Positions 54,900 through 63,953 are shown, counted from the stretch's first letter. The stretch is DNA of 64,000 nt from Pseudomonadota bacterium (GCA_023403845.1 JAEYDL010000018.1:255549-319548); one strand, 5' to 3'. Notes: generated from the letters alone by a model not told the origin. Made by a program: numbers and translations.

Positions 54900-56786
54900 A
54901 TGCTTGACGTCATTCGTGCCAATGCCCAGTCCTGGGGCGTAAAAGTGGCTTTCGCCATCATCATCATCGTATTCGTCTTCTGGGGCGTCGGCAGCTTCAC
55001 CGGCGGTCCCTCCACGGTGGTCGTCACCGTGAACGGGGAACCCATCACCATCCAGGAATTTCAGGGACGCTACGAACAGTTCGAGCGGTCCGTACGCGAA
55101 CAGCGGCCGGACCTTGACGCTGCCGCCATCAAGCAGCTCAACCTGCGCCGTCAGCTCATGGACAGCATGATTCTGGAATCCCTGCTGCTGCAGGAAGCCA
55201 GACGCGTCGGCGTGACCGTCACCCCGGTGGAACTGCGGCAGGTCATCGAGAATTATCCGGTGTTCCATAACGCTCAGGGCAAGTTCGATCCCGACAGATA
55301 CCTTGAGGTCATCAAGGCACAGCGCGATACGCCAGGCAATTTTGAGGCCCGTGTGCGCAACGGCCTGCTCATCGACAAACTGCGCAGGGAAATCACCGCC
55401 GGAGCCTACGTCAGCGAAGCAGAGCTGCGCAATCTGTACATGTATGAAGGCGAACGCCGGATTATCGAATACGTCCTCTATCCGCTGGACGACCATATGG
55501 CCAAAGCGGAAATCACTCCCGAGGCGGTGCAGGCCTATTACGACGCCAATCAGGCCAGATTCAGCGTTCCCCCGCAGGCGGACGTGGAATATATGCTCAT
55601 AGGGGCCGGCTCCATCGCCGATCCTTCATCCGTGACTGACGCGGACGTCAAGGCCTACTACGACAAGCATCTTGATCAGTACTCCTATCCGGAACAGATG
55701 CATGCCCGCCATATTCTGATTTTGGCGGACGAGAAGGCTCCCGCCGATGTACTGGACAAGGCGAAGACCAAAATTCAAGAAATTGAAAAACGGATTCAGG
55801 CCGGAGAGGATTTCGCGGAGCTGGCCAAGGAGTACTCGCAAGACGGCAGTGCCGCTTTGGGCGGAGATCTGGGCTGGTTCTCCGCCGAGCAGATGGTGGC
55901 CCCGTTCAGCTCCGCAGCCGCCCAGCTGAAGCCCGGCGAAGTGTCCGGTCCCGTACAGACGCGTTTCGGCTATCACCTTATCAAGCTTGAAGAGAAAAAG
56001 CCTGCAGGCACGACGCCCCTTGCCGACGTCAGTGAGGACATTCGCATTCGTCTGGCGCAGGAAGCCGCCGTGGGCAAGGTTCAGGATGCACTGGAGCAGG
56101 TACAGCTTGCCGTCATCGGCGGCAAGTCCCTCAAGGATGCCGGGGCGGCCCTCAAGCTCGAACCGAAGCAGACCGGGCTGGTCAACACCGCCGATCTGGC
56201 CCAGCTGCTCAACCTGAAGCCGGAAAACATCACGACGATCCTCGCCGCCACACCGGGCACGACGCTGGAAACGCCCTTCATGACCAAAGAAGGCTACCTT
56301 GTAGTCAACGTAAAGGAATCCAGGCCGCAGACTCTCCGTACGCTGGATGAAGTCAGGGACGAGATCACCGCCACCCTCCGGACCGACAAGGCCCGCGAAC
56401 TGGCTCTTGCCGACGCCCAGACTGTCCGCAAGACCTTCTCCGACAAGGCTCCGGAAGCAATAATGACCCGTCTGGTCAAAAGCGAAGCCTTCGGACGCGA
56501 GGGCTACATCCCCGGACTCGGCATCAGTCCCGACCTTGCCAGGGACGCCTTCAATACCAAAGTCAATGACTGGCTGCCCGTCGCCTATGCTCTGAACGGC
56601 GGAGCCGTTCTGGCCCGCGTCGCGGCAGTGGTTGCCCCCAGCGAAGAGAGCTGGACGACCGCCGCTCCGCAACTGACCGACGCTATTCTCAACGCCAAGC
56701 GCGAGCAGCTGTTCAAGCACTTCCTTGAGCTGCTCAAGAGTTCGGCCAGGATCGAGCTTCAGAATGAAACCATTCTGACCGACTAG
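54900..56786 (+). CDS. PpiD-like periplasmic peptidyl-prolyl isomerase/chaperone
   Basis: The 628-aa protein has an N-terminal membrane anchor (VAFAIIIIVFVFWGVGSF) and a large periplasmic part: a SurA-N-like helical domain (about 45-230), a parvulin domain (about 255-365; EQMHARHILI, GEDFAELAKEYSQD, GGDLGWFSAEQMV, FGYHLIKLEEK), and a C-terminal helical part. It helps fold exported proteins near the Sec translocon. GGAG lies before the ATG, and a terminator follows. It is 36 bases after the aconitase gene, with no terminator between. Confidence 0.92.
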   Translation: MLDVIRANAQSWGVKVAFAIIIIVFVFWGVGSFTGGPSTVVVTVNGEPITIQEFQGRYEQFERSVREQRPDLDAAAIKQLNLRRQLMDSMILESLLLQEARRVGVTVTPVELRQVIENYPVFHNAQGKFDPDRYLEVIKAQRDTPGNFEARVRNGLLIDKLRREITAGAYVSEAELRNLYMYEGERRIIEYVLYPLDDHMAKAEITPEAVQAYYDANQARFSVPPQADVEYMLIGAGSIADPSSVTDADVKAYYDKHLDQYSYPEQMHARHILILADEKAPADVLDKAKTKIQEIEKRIQAGEDFAELAKEYSQDGSAALGGDLGWFSAEQMVAPFSSAAAQLKPGEVSGPVQTRFGYHLIKLEEKKPAGTTPLADVSEDIRIRLAQEAAVGKVQDALEQVQLAVIGGKSLKDAGAALKLEPKQTGLVNTADLAQLLNLKPENITTILAATPGTTLETPFMTKEGYLVVNVKESRPQTLRTLDEVRDEITATLRTDKARELALADAQTVRKTFSDKAPEAIMTRLVKSEAFGREGYIPGLGISPDLARDAFNTKVNDWLPVAYALNGGAVLARVAAVVAPSEESWTTAAPQLTDAILNAKREQLFKHFLELLKSSARIELQNETILTD

Positions 56787-57127
56787 AGCGCATCGCTGCA
56801 ATGAACGAGAAGCCCCGCGGAAACCGTTCCGCGGGGCTTCTTCTGTAATGCCGCATGTGACTTCGTACTGCGCGGCAGCTCCGGAGCTCAGCAATGAGTT
56901 GTCCGAATGTCCACATCCGACGGATTGCCGGGGATACCGCAACGAACCCAAGCCCTTCCGCCTCTGAGGCGGGCATATTTCATTGTTCCTTTCTTTGTGC
57001 GTAACTTGTTCCCAAATTGTTACCAACTTGTGCAAAAGCAGCAGAAAAACTGTGCATAACTCCAGAAGATACGCACAATGCGCCCCAACGTTCGAACTGG
57101 ACCGGGACGACTGAACTCTTTACGCGC
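56787..57127. other. Intergenic region between ppiD and infA with a 3 x 11-bp repeat
   Basis: No gene is recognised. At 57004-57036 three 11-bp units follow one another (ACTTGTTCCCA, AATTGTTACCA, ACTTGTGCAAA). They look like a short imperfect direct repeat; the role is unknown. Confidence 0.35.
56809..56843 (+). terminator. Terminator of ppiD
   Basis: A 14-bp stem GAAGCCCCGCGGAA/TTCCGCGGGGCTTC with a 4-base loop is followed by TTCT. It begins 23 bases after the stop. Confidence 0.88.
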
Positions 57128-57200
57128 AAAAAAGCCTCCCCGACGAACCGGGAGGCAGGACATGAAAGACCCCGTAGCGCCGCAGCGCTGCGGGGCTCAA
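57128..57200 (-). terminator. Two consecutive terminators after infA
   Basis: On the minus strand infA is followed by a long stem CCCCGCAGCGC/GCGCTACGGGG (57171-57196, one mismatch) with TCTTT, and then by GCCTCCC/GGGAGGC (57134-57156) with a T run. Together they end infA transcription. Confidence 0.75.
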
Positions 57201-57217
57201 TACATGAAAAAACAGGG

Positions 57218-57436
57218 CTACTTCATACGGTAGGTGATGCGTCCCCTCGACAGGTCGTAGGGAGACAACTCGACCTTGACCCGGTCGCCGGGCAGAATGC
57301 GGATATAAAACTTGCGCATCTTGCCGGAAATATGGGCAAGTACCTGATGTCCGTTCTCAAGCTCAACCAGAAACATCGCGTTCGGCAGCGCTTCCTGAAC
57401 GACGCCGTCTACTTCAATGGCATCTTCCTTTGCCAT
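57218..57436 (-). CDS. infA: Translation initiation factor IF-1
   Basis: IF-1 occupies the ribosomal A site during initiation. The 72-aa product is a complete S1/OB-fold IF-1 (EVDGVVQEALPNAMFLVELE, GHQVLAHISGKMRK, RGRITYRMK). Length and sequence are fully typical. The gene stands between lgt and its own terminators. Confidence 0.98.
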   Translation of the reverse strand: MAKEDAIEVDGVVQEALPNAMFLVELENGHQVLAHISGKMRKFYIRILPGDRVKVELSPYDLSRGRITYRMK

Positions 57437-57577
57437 GGAGCCTCCTCAAAAAAGTCTATCTGTACGCCCGAAAGAGCGTTTCCATCAATGACCTTCAACC
57501 ATGCCTCGAAAAAAACATTCTGTCAATCGGAAAACAGGCGCACTTTCCCTCCGGCCGCCAGAGCTTCCGATCGGAGC

Positions 57578-58399
57578 TTACCGTTTCGGACCCCGCATCC
57601 GTCTCGCGGGTTCGGGCATGGGAGCCTTGCGCAACAGGAGCCACGCCCCGACTGCGAGCAATGGCACGCACAGAAGCTGTCCCATGGTCAGCCAGCCGAA
57701 AGCCAGATAGCCGAGCTGCGGATCGGGTTGGCGCACAAATTCCACCAGAAAGCGAAACAGGCCGTATCCCAGTGCGAACACGCCGGAAACCCGACCGACA
57801 GGCCGGATGCGCGAGGAAAACGTCCATACGATCAGGAACAGGCAGACGCCTTCCAGCCCTGCTTCATAGAGCTGCGAGGGATGTCGCGGGAGAGGTCCGC
57901 CCGTGGGAAAAATCATCCCCAACGGGCCGTCAGTGACGCCGCCCCACAATTCGCCGTTGATGAAATTGCCGAGCCGTCCGAACAACAGTCCCGGCGGAAC
58001 CATGGGAGCCACGAAGTCCACAACGCCAAAAAACCGGAAGCCCTGCCTCCGGCTCCACCACCAGATGCTGACGAGAACGCCGATCAGTCCACCATGAAAC
58101 GACATGCCGCCGTTCCAAACCCGGAAAACCTCCACAGGATCGTGGACGAACGAAGACAGGTCGTAGAACAGGACGTACCCCAGCCGCGCACCGACAATTA
58201 CGCCGATCATGATCCAGGTGACCATGTCGTCGACGAGCTGGCCGTTCCAACCGAGAGACTTCCATGCCGAACGCGAGGCGCGCCAGCGCGCGAGTCCCCA
58301 CCCCGCCAGAAATGCGAACAGATACATCAGCCCATACCAATGCACCTGAAGCGGCCCCAGAGAGAGGGCTACAGGATCGATTCGGGGATACGCGAGCAT
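57578..58399 (-). CDS. lgt: Prolipoprotein diacylglyceryl transferase
   Basis: Lgt transfers diacylglycerol from phosphatidylglycerol to the cysteine of prolipoproteins, the first step of lipoprotein maturation; it will act on Pal and the binding lipoprotein encoded here. The 273-aa protein has seven membrane helices, HWYGLMYLFAF near the N-terminus, and the signature GRLGNFINGELWGG. It is 3 bases downstream of the cmk-moaC stop. Confidence 0.96.
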   Translation of the reverse strand: MLAYPRIDPVALSLGPLQVHWYGLMYLFAFLAGWGLARWRASRSAWKSLGWNGQLVDDMVTWIMIGVIVGARLGYVLFYDLSSFVHDPVEVFRVWNGGMSFHGGLIGVLVSIWWWSRRQGFRFFGVVDFVAPMVPPGLLFGRLGNFINGELWGGVTDGPLGMIFPTGGPLPRHPSQLYEAGLEGVCLFLIVWTFSSRIRPVGRVSGVFALGYGLFRFLVEFVRQPDPQLGYLAFGWLTMGQLLCVPLLAVGAWLLLRKAPMPEPARRMRGPKR

Positions 58400-58402
58400 G
58401 GT

Positions 58403-59674
58403 TCAGTCCCGCGTCGCCGCATCGCGCAGATCAAAGGTGCCGCTTCGTCCGCCCGACTTGTAGATCAGCCGCGTCTCACGGATGACGATATCTCTCTGAA
58501 CGGCCTTGCACATGTCATACAGAGCCGCCGCCGCCGTCTGCGCGGCGATGATGGCCTCCATCTCCACCCCTGTCCGGTCACTGGTCCGCGTCTCGGCCTC
58601 GATGACGATGCGCGGCGGACATTCCTCCACGCGGAAGCGCACGTCCACGAAGGTCAGCGGTACGGAATGACACAGGGGAATCAGCTCGGATGTACGCTTG
58701 GCCGCCATGATCCCGGCTACCTGCGCCGTCGTCAGCACGTCTCCCTTGGGCAGCGCCCGGGCCTGCAACATGCGCAGCGTTTCACGGTTCAGGTCCACGA
58801 CCGCGCGCGCGATGGCCACGCGCGAGGAAACGACCTTTTCGCCCACATCCACCATGGTCAGGCTTCCATCCGCCTTCAGATGCGAAAAATTGTCTCCATG
58901 CACCGCGCATTCCGGCAGGCTTCCCGCCGGACGAAAGACCCTCTGGGGCCGGTCAGCAAGCTGCAGGGCGCTGCCCTCCGGGTCGCGGATCGCCGCGTCG
59001 ATTCCCTCTCCCGGGACACTGACGACCTCAAGAATGGCCCTGAGCACACCGTCGATGTCCAGTTCGGACGTGTCCACAATGACCGCGTCCTCTGCCGGAC
59101 GAAGCGGCGCTACGGGTCTGTTTCGATCAAGATGGTCACGCCGCCGGATCATCTCCGTGATCTGTTCGAGATCGGCCTTCTCCCCCTTGGCCTCCAGTTC
59201 CCTGAACCGGCGCAGAGCGCGCACATCCGGGCTGGCGTCCAAAAAGAACTTGAACCGGGCCGTGGGGAAGATCACGGTTCCCATATCACGCCCTTCCACG
59301 ACCAGCGCGGTGGCTTCTCCCAGCTTGCGCTGAGCGCCCTTCAGATATTCACGGACCGTATTCACCGTCGCAAGCCGGGAAGCAAGCTGCCCCACATGCT
59401 CCGTCCGAATTTCCCGTCCAATGGGGATATCGTTACACGACAGCACGGTGCTCTCTCCCGCGCCTTCCAGGCGGAAACGAAAGTCCATGCATCGGGCCAG
59501 AAGATCGGGAGCAGGCAGCTTTTCCGCGCCGGGGCCAAGCCGCAGCGCCACGGTTCTGAACATTGCGCCGGTATCCAGACAGGGCATTTTCAGAATTTTG
59601 GCGACGCGTCTGGCAAGTGTGGACTTTCCGACTCCGGCCGGGCCGTCAAGGGTAATGATGGGCAACTTATTCAT
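58403..59674 (-). CDS. Cytidylate kinase - MoaC fusion protein
   Basis: One uninterrupted 423-aa ORF joins two enzymes. Residues 1-222 are cytidylate kinase: P-loop LDGPAGVGKST at 9-19, DTGAMFRTVA, VVEGRDMGTVIFP (126-138), and RRRDHLDRNR. A linker (about 223-260) leads to MoaC, cyclic pyranopterin monophosphate synthase (about 261-423): FSHLKADGSLTMVDVGEK, KGDVLTTAQVAGIMAAKRT with the catalytic Lys310, IPLCHSVPL, GVEMEA, and YDMCKAVQRDIVI with Lys390. Both parts look active. hisC lies upstream with an ATGA overlap and lgt follows. Cmk makes CDP, MoaC acts in molybdenum cofactor synthesis; no direct metabolic link is known to me. Confidence 0.9.
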   Translation of the reverse strand: MNKLPIITLDGPAGVGKSTLARRVAKILKMPCLDTGAMFRTVALRLGPGAEKLPAPDLLARCMDFRFRLEGAGESTVLSCNDIPIGREIRTEHVGQLASRLATVNTVREYLKGAQRKLGEATALVVEGRDMGTVIFPTARFKFFLDASPDVRALRRFRELEAKGEKADLEQITEMIRRRDHLDRNRPVAPLRPAEDAVIVDTSELDIDGVLRAILEVVSVPGEGIDAAIRDPEGSALQLADRPQRVFRPAGSLPECAVHGDNFSHLKADGSLTMVDVGEKVVSSRVAIARAVVDLNRETLRMLQARALPKGDVLTTAQVAGIMAAKRTSELIPLCHSVPLTFVDVRFRVEECPPRIVIEAETRTSDRTGVEMEAIIAAQTAAAALYDMCKAVQRDIVIRETRLIYKSGGRSGTFDLRDAATRD

Positions 59675-60780
59675 TTGGCCAGCAGCTCCCGCAGGATAGA
59701 GACAAGAATATGGTTTTCCTCTTCGGTTCCCACGCTCACCCGCAAATGGCGCGGCAGACCGTAACTCTTCAACGGACGCAGAATCACGCCACGTTCCAGC
59801 AGGCGCTCGAACAGCTCCGAGGCGTCCGGCAGGCCCGAGGGAACCTCAAACATCAGAAAATTGGACTGAGAAGGCGTCACAGTGCAGCCGAGCCTTGCAA
59901 GCTCCGCCGTCAGATAGGTGCGTCCGGCGCGAACCACGCGGTATGTCTCGTCAAGAAAGTCATGGTCCTGCAGGGCCGCGAGTCCGGCTTCCTCAGCCAG
60001 CAGATTGACGGAGAAAGGCAGACGCACGCGCCATATATGCTCTGCGATGACCTCGGGCAGGATGAGGTATCCCAGACGCAGACCGGCCAGACCGAATCGC
60101 TTGGAGAATGTCCGGGAAATGGCTACATTGGGGAATTCCTCCAGCCGGGGCAGCAGGGAATACGCGCTCTCGTCGTCCGTAAAGTCCATATAGGCTTCAT
60201 CAACGACCAGCAGGCAGGTTTCAGGCAGAGAGCGGGCGAAGGCAGCCAGCTCCTCCACGGAGGCGGCATGTCCCGAGGGATTGTCCGGGGAGGTCACGAA
60301 CACGAGGGAGGTGTTCTCGTCCACCAGTTCACGCATGGCCTTCCACGGGAAGGAGAAATCGGGGTTCAGCGGGGTCTGCCGCAACTCCACTCCGCACAGA
60401 GCCGCCTGCGTGACGTAGATGCCGAAACAGGGGCGGAAGGCCACGGCATTGTGCACGCCGGGTTCGGCGCAGACCCGGAACAGCAGGTCGATAAGCTCGT
60501 CCGAGCCGTTCCCCACGACGATCCGGGAAGGCGAAACCTGGTGATGTTCAGCCAGCGCCCGCACCAGACGCGGATTCCCGGTCTGCGGATAGCGGAAAGC
60601 GTAGGCGGCGTGCCGACGCAACGCCTGCTCCACCTGCGGCGAGACGCCGAGAGGGTTTTCGTTGCTGGCCAGCTTGATGACCCGGGAAAGGCCGTATCTG
60701 TCGCGGATTTCATCGATGGAGAGTCCCGCCGTATAGGGCCTGAAGGCCCGCACGAGCGCACGCAAGGGAATGGATGCCAT
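59671..60780 (-). CDS. hisC: Histidinol-phosphate aminotransferase
   Basis: HisC makes histidinol phosphate from imidazole acetol phosphate and glutamate. The 369-aa PLP enzyme has LASNENPLGVSP at the N-terminus, VVDEAYMDF, and RTFSKRFGLAGLRLGYLI with the PLP-binding lysine. The gene overlaps the following cmk-moaC fusion by ATGA. No other his genes are adjacent. Some members of this family also act on aromatic keto acids, which could complement tyrA. Confidence 0.93.
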   Translation of the reverse strand: MASIPLRALVRAFRPYTAGLSIDEIRDRYGLSRVIKLASNENPLGVSPQVEQALRRHAAYAFRYPQTGNPRLVRALAEHHQVSPSRIVVGNGSDELIDLLFRVCAEPGVHNAVAFRPCFGIYVTQAALCGVELRQTPLNPDFSFPWKAMRELVDENTSLVFVTSPDNPSGHAASVEELAAFARSLPETCLLVVDEAYMDFTDDESAYSLLPRLEEFPNVAISRTFSKRFGLAGLRLGYLILPEVIAEHIWRVRLPFSVNLLAEEAGLAALQDHDFLDETYRVVRAGRTYLTAELARLGCTVTPSQSNFLMFEVPSGLPDASELFERLLERGVILRPLKSYGLPRHLRVSVGTEEENHILVSILRELLAK

Positions 60781-61014
60781 AGGAATCTGTCCTTCGGAAA
60801 AGTAAAAAAGGAATTTTCCTTTTTTCCGGCGTGTCCGTCAAGGCGAAAAGGGGGCTCCCCATGTTCCGAACGCACGACGGCATGTTCTCTTCGAGAGCGT
60901 CCCCGCGCGGAGACCATTTGACAATCAGGTCCCATCGTTGTTTTCTCGATTCCGGCACATGCCCGGACGCCCGTTCACTCCCGAGGACGTCCGCACCAAC
61001 GCGGGATTCATGCC

Positions 61015-61923
61015 ATGCCGGATACCCTTGCCAAGGCCCTTTCGTTCATACTGGTTATCGTTCTGGGCTATTTTCTTAAAAAAATAGGCAAACTGCATCC
61101 CAACGACTTCGCCGTCCTCTCCAGAATCGTCATGCTGGTCACGCTGCCCTGCGCGTTGCTGACCAACCTGAACGGTATTCCGGTGGACACGAAGCTCCTG
61201 TTCGTATTCCTCCTCGGCATTCTGTGCAACTTCGCCACCATCGCGGCGGGCTGGATGATGACGCGCAACAGGCCCAATGGCGACCGGGTGTTCTCCATGC
61301 TCAACCTCTCGGGGTTCAGCATCGGTCTGTTCGCCATGCCCTACGTCCAGCAGTTTCTTTCTCCTGAAGGTTTTCTCACGGTCTGCCTTTTCGACGCGGG
61401 CAACGCAGTCATGTGCACGGGACTGACTTTTGCGCTGACCACCCGGCTCTACCCTTGCGCCCCCGGTGACATGAAGACGCCCTTTTTCCGCACGCTGTTT
61501 TCCTCCCTCCCCATCTGGGCCTACGTGCTGATCACCATACTGGGTCTGACCGGACTCTCTCTGCCCCCACAGGTCATTCAGTTCACCCGCATAGCGGGCG
61601 ACGCCAACAGCTTCTTGTGCATGCTCATGATCGGCATCGTCCTTGAACTGCGTCTGGACCCGTCCCGCTTCCGCAGCCTTCTTCTCCATCTGGGCGTGCG
61701 CTATGTCGTCATCACTGCGCTGGCTCTGCTGTTCTACACGACTCTGCCCTACGCCCATGACATACGACTGGCCCTTGCCGTCATCATGTTCGCGCCCGTG
61801 GCCAGCATCTCGCTGGTCTTCACGCTGCGCATTCAGGGAGACCTGGTTCTCGCCGCCAACATCAGTTCGGCCACGACGCTGATCAGCGTCGTCATCATGA
61901 CGATTCTGCTTACCATCATCTGA
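61015..61923 (+). CDS. AEC family transporter
   Basis: The 302-aa membrane protein has about ten helices and the auxin efflux carrier / AEC layout with FLKKIGKLHPNDFAVLSRIV at the N-terminus, NLSGFSIGLFAMPYVQ in the first half, and the second repeat from about residue 165. AEC members export or import malonate, malate or other organic anions; the substrate is unknown. It is divergent from hisC and stands alone. Confidence 0.88.
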   Translation: MPDTLAKALSFILVIVLGYFLKKIGKLHPNDFAVLSRIVMLVTLPCALLTNLNGIPVDTKLLFVFLLGILCNFATIAAGWMMTRNRPNGDRVFSMLNLSGFSIGLFAMPYVQQFLSPEGFLTVCLFDAGNAVMCTGLTFALTTRLYPCAPGDMKTPFFRTLFSSLPIWAYVLITILGLTGLSLPPQVIQFTRIAGDANSFLCMLMIGIVLELRLDPSRFRSLLLHLGVRYVVITALALLFYTTLPYAHDIRLALAVIMFAPVASISLVFTLRIQGDLVLAANISSATTLISVVIMTILLTII

Positions 61924-62417
61924 ACCTTTCAACGTGGCGGAAAGAGAACGGACATCCCTGAAGACGACGAAAATACAATCTCGGGAGAACGGAGCCAGTC
62001 CCGGCAAGCCGGATTCCGCAGCCAAGGTTCCCGTCCCGTCGGAGGTCCGAAAAATGAACTCCCGATCGCCGAAAGCGGGGAACAGAAGCTGAAACGGCCG
62101 GCCCATGCGTTCATTCGCCGTCCGGTCACGTTTGGGCAGTCGCGCATGGGGAGATACGCGCCAGGCACGACACGTTGAAAGAAAGATACGTTTGCCGGCA
62201 TGGCGTTCCCACGTCGTTTCGACGAGGGAATGATGGGTACAGGCCGTGCTGTCCTCCTGAAAAAATTGCTGTGGCGCATGACCCGGGGCAAAGCATGGCC
62301 GGTCTGCATAGAGGCGCGGGACTACAGATCATCTCCCCCGGCGTGCGGACTTCAGGAAAGGTAATTGGGGCGAAGGAGATCCAGAAACCTCCCCGCGACG
62401 TCAGGAATTTTTCTCCG
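61924..62417. other. Gap without recognised gene
   Basis: About 490 bases between the transporter stop and the terminator of the tandem CII-like genes. A minus-strand frame at 62126-62488 has no family features and runs through that terminator, so I do not call it. Confidence 0.4.
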
Positions 62418-62452
62418 CAAAAAAAGACGGACGGCCTTTTCCAACCGTCCGT
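62418..62452 (-). terminator. Terminator of the tandem CII-like genes
   Basis: An 8-bp stem ACGGACGG/CCGTCCGT with a 10-base loop is followed on the minus strand by a T run. It begins 38 bases after the stop of the last copy. Confidence 0.85.
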
Positions 62453-62489
62453 TCCAGAGATCAGCATCGCCGCCTCTACGGGAGTCACG

Positions 62490-62753
62490 CTAAACGCGTA
62501 CAGTATCGCCCAACCCCGCGGGTTCCAGCCGATACCCCATCTCAGAGGCCATCTTTTTCAGAGGACTCACATTCCCGGTCGTTTTCATAAGATGCAGCAG
62601 CGTTTCGGCTCCCAGCTTCGCGCCGGTATCATAAGGGTTCACTTCACGCAGCAGCGTGGAATACGGCTTGCCTACTGCCTGAGCAATGGCCTTGGCTCCG
62701 AGAGGACTTTCGAGGACGAGATCATGGACGGTAAAAAGAAGATCGTTATTCAT
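62490..62753 (-). CDS. CII (CP76)-like small regulator, copy A
   Basis: The 87-aa protein is one of three near-identical tandem copies. The core (VHDLVLESPLGAKAIAQAVG, KPYSTLLREVNPYDTGAKLG, AETLLHLMKTTGNVSPLKKM) resembles the phage CII/CP76 regulator family: a helix-turn-helix followed by the LREVNP turn and a second helical part. A role in DNA binding is therefore likely but not proven. AGGA lies just before the ATG at 62753. This copy is the most divergent of the three (LLFTVHD, LLHLMK, PLKKM, ending in GLGDTVRV). Confidence 0.68.
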   Translation of the reverse strand: MNNDLLFTVHDLVLESPLGAKAIAQAVGKPYSTLLREVNPYDTGAKLGAETLLHLMKTTGNVSPLKKMASEMGYRLEPAGLGDTVRV

Positions 62754-62927
62754 ATTTTTCCTGCACCAGAGGGTGCGGTTGAAAGCTGATTGGCAGGAGG
62801 ACAAAACCCGTAACACGTCTCCAGGCGGTTCTGCTTGCCGTTTCTGTCGGGGCAAGGGTCACAATAATGCAACAGGGGCAGGCGATTTTCCCACCGTGTT
62901 TTTATCTTCCGGACTTCACGAAGAGGC

Positions 62928-63191
62928 TCAGGCGTGCATAGTCTCGCGGAGTCCCGCGGGTTCCAGACGGTATCCCATTTCGGACGCCATCTTCTCCAGA
63001 GGAGTCACGTTTCCGGTCGTCTTCATGATATGCATCAGCGTTTCGGCTCCCAGCTTCGCGCCGGTATCATAAGGATTCACTTCACGCAGCAGCGTGGAAT
63101 ACGGCTTGCCTACCGCCTGTGCGATGGCCTTGGCTCCAAGAGGACTTTCGAGGACGAGATTGTGGATGGTGGAAATGAGGTCGTTGTTCAT
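62928..63191 (-). CDS. CII (CP76)-like small regulator, copy B
   Basis: The 87-aa product differs from copy C in few positions (for example NNDLISTIHN against ANDLISSIHD, and the last residues GLRETMHA against GLGKTVHA). The middle part, from LVLESPLG to MKTTGNV, is almost unchanged. CAGGAG precedes the ATG at 63191. Copies are 174 bases (B to A) and 132 bases (C to B) apart, with no terminator between them, so they are probably one transcript. Confidence 0.68.
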   Translation of the reverse strand: MNNDLISTIHNLVLESPLGAKAIAQAVGKPYSTLLREVNPYDTGAKLGAETLMHIMKTTGNVTPLEKMASEMGYRLEPAGLRETMHA

Positions 63192-63323
63192 ACTTTTCTC
63201 CTGCACCCGGGAGGTGCGTTCAGGGTCTGGCGACAGGGCATGTCCTGTCTGCGCATATGCTTCGCATCTTCCAGACGATGCGGCGTATTCTTGCGTCTGC
63301 TCTTTTGTTTTCCGACGGCACGA

Positions 63324-63587
63324 CTAGGCGTGCACGGTTTTTCCCAGTCCGACGGGTTCCAGTCGATAGCCCATTTCGGAGGCCATCTTTTCCAGCGGGC
63401 TCACATTTCCAGTCGTCTTCATGATGTGCATCAGTGTTTCGGCTCCCAGCTTCGCGCCGGTATCATAAGGATTCACTTCACGCAGCAGCGTGGAATACGG
63501 CTTGCCTACCGCCTGTGCGATGGCCTTGGCTCCGAGGGGGCTTTCAAGAACGAGATCATGGATCGAGGAAATAAGATCGTTAGCCAT
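63324..63587 (-). CDS. CII (CP76)-like small regulator, copy C
   Basis: This is the first gene of the tandem set in the direction of transcription. The 87-aa product carries the same core (LGAKAIAQAVGKPYSTLLRE) and ends in GLGKTVHA. CAGGAG lies before the ATG at 63587. The region upstream (63588-63800) has repeated GGAGTA elements that may be operators. No integrase or other phage gene is visible in the window, so the copies could be domesticated. Confidence 0.68.
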   Translation of the reverse strand: MANDLISSIHDLVLESPLGAKAIAQAVGKPYSTLLREVNPYDTGAKLGAETLMHIMKTTGNVSPLEKMASEMGYRLEPVGLGKTVHA

Positions 63588-63950
63588 GGTTTTCTCCTGC
63601 ACATGGAATGCGTCAGTAAAAAGTTTCGCTGGGGTGACCAAAAACCAAAGGCCTCAACCGGGGTGCCCTTCCGGACGATTTCCTTATGTCCTCTTTCCTC
63701 TTTTTCCATAAGGAGTATCATAGGAGTACCGATATAACTTTTCTCAACTCCCCCCGTCATACCCCCCTGCTACCCGGGTACTCCCCCAAAATTGCTCTTC
63801 TACCAGTTTTTTGCGTTTACAACCGTCGTCCGTCCAGATCCTTATCCGGGTTCCCATGTCTTTTCAGGAGGTCGCGGATATTTTCGCCCAATTTCCGGTC
63901 AATTTTGCCGTTTTTAAATTTAACAATATATTTCAATTAAATATACTATA
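63588..63950. promoter_or_regulatory. Upstream region of the CII-like genes with GGAGTA repeats
   Basis: GGAGTA occurs at 63712-63717 and 63723-63728, exactly 11 bases (one helical turn) apart, and GGAGTACC (63723-63730) has an inverted copy GGTACTCC at 63777-63784. On the minus strand TTGAGA (63747-63752 region) and TATGAT over the repeats could be a promoter. From 63880 the sequence becomes AT-rich. No gene is seen. Confidence 0.45.
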
Positions 63951-63953
63951 TGT

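Noticed and set aside
53784..55496. 570-codon minus-strand frame
   Set aside because: It crosses the aconitase and ppiD genes in antisense; both are supported by motifs and ribosome binding sites.
57017..59764. 915-codon plus-strand reading frame
   Set aside because: It runs antisense through infA, lgt and the cmk-moaC fusion, which all have clear family motifs. Long antisense frames are common in GC-rich DNA, and its translation has no domain pattern.
62126..62488. 120-codon minus-strand frame after the CII-like cluster
   Set aside because: It contains the terminator stem of the cluster and shows no family features.
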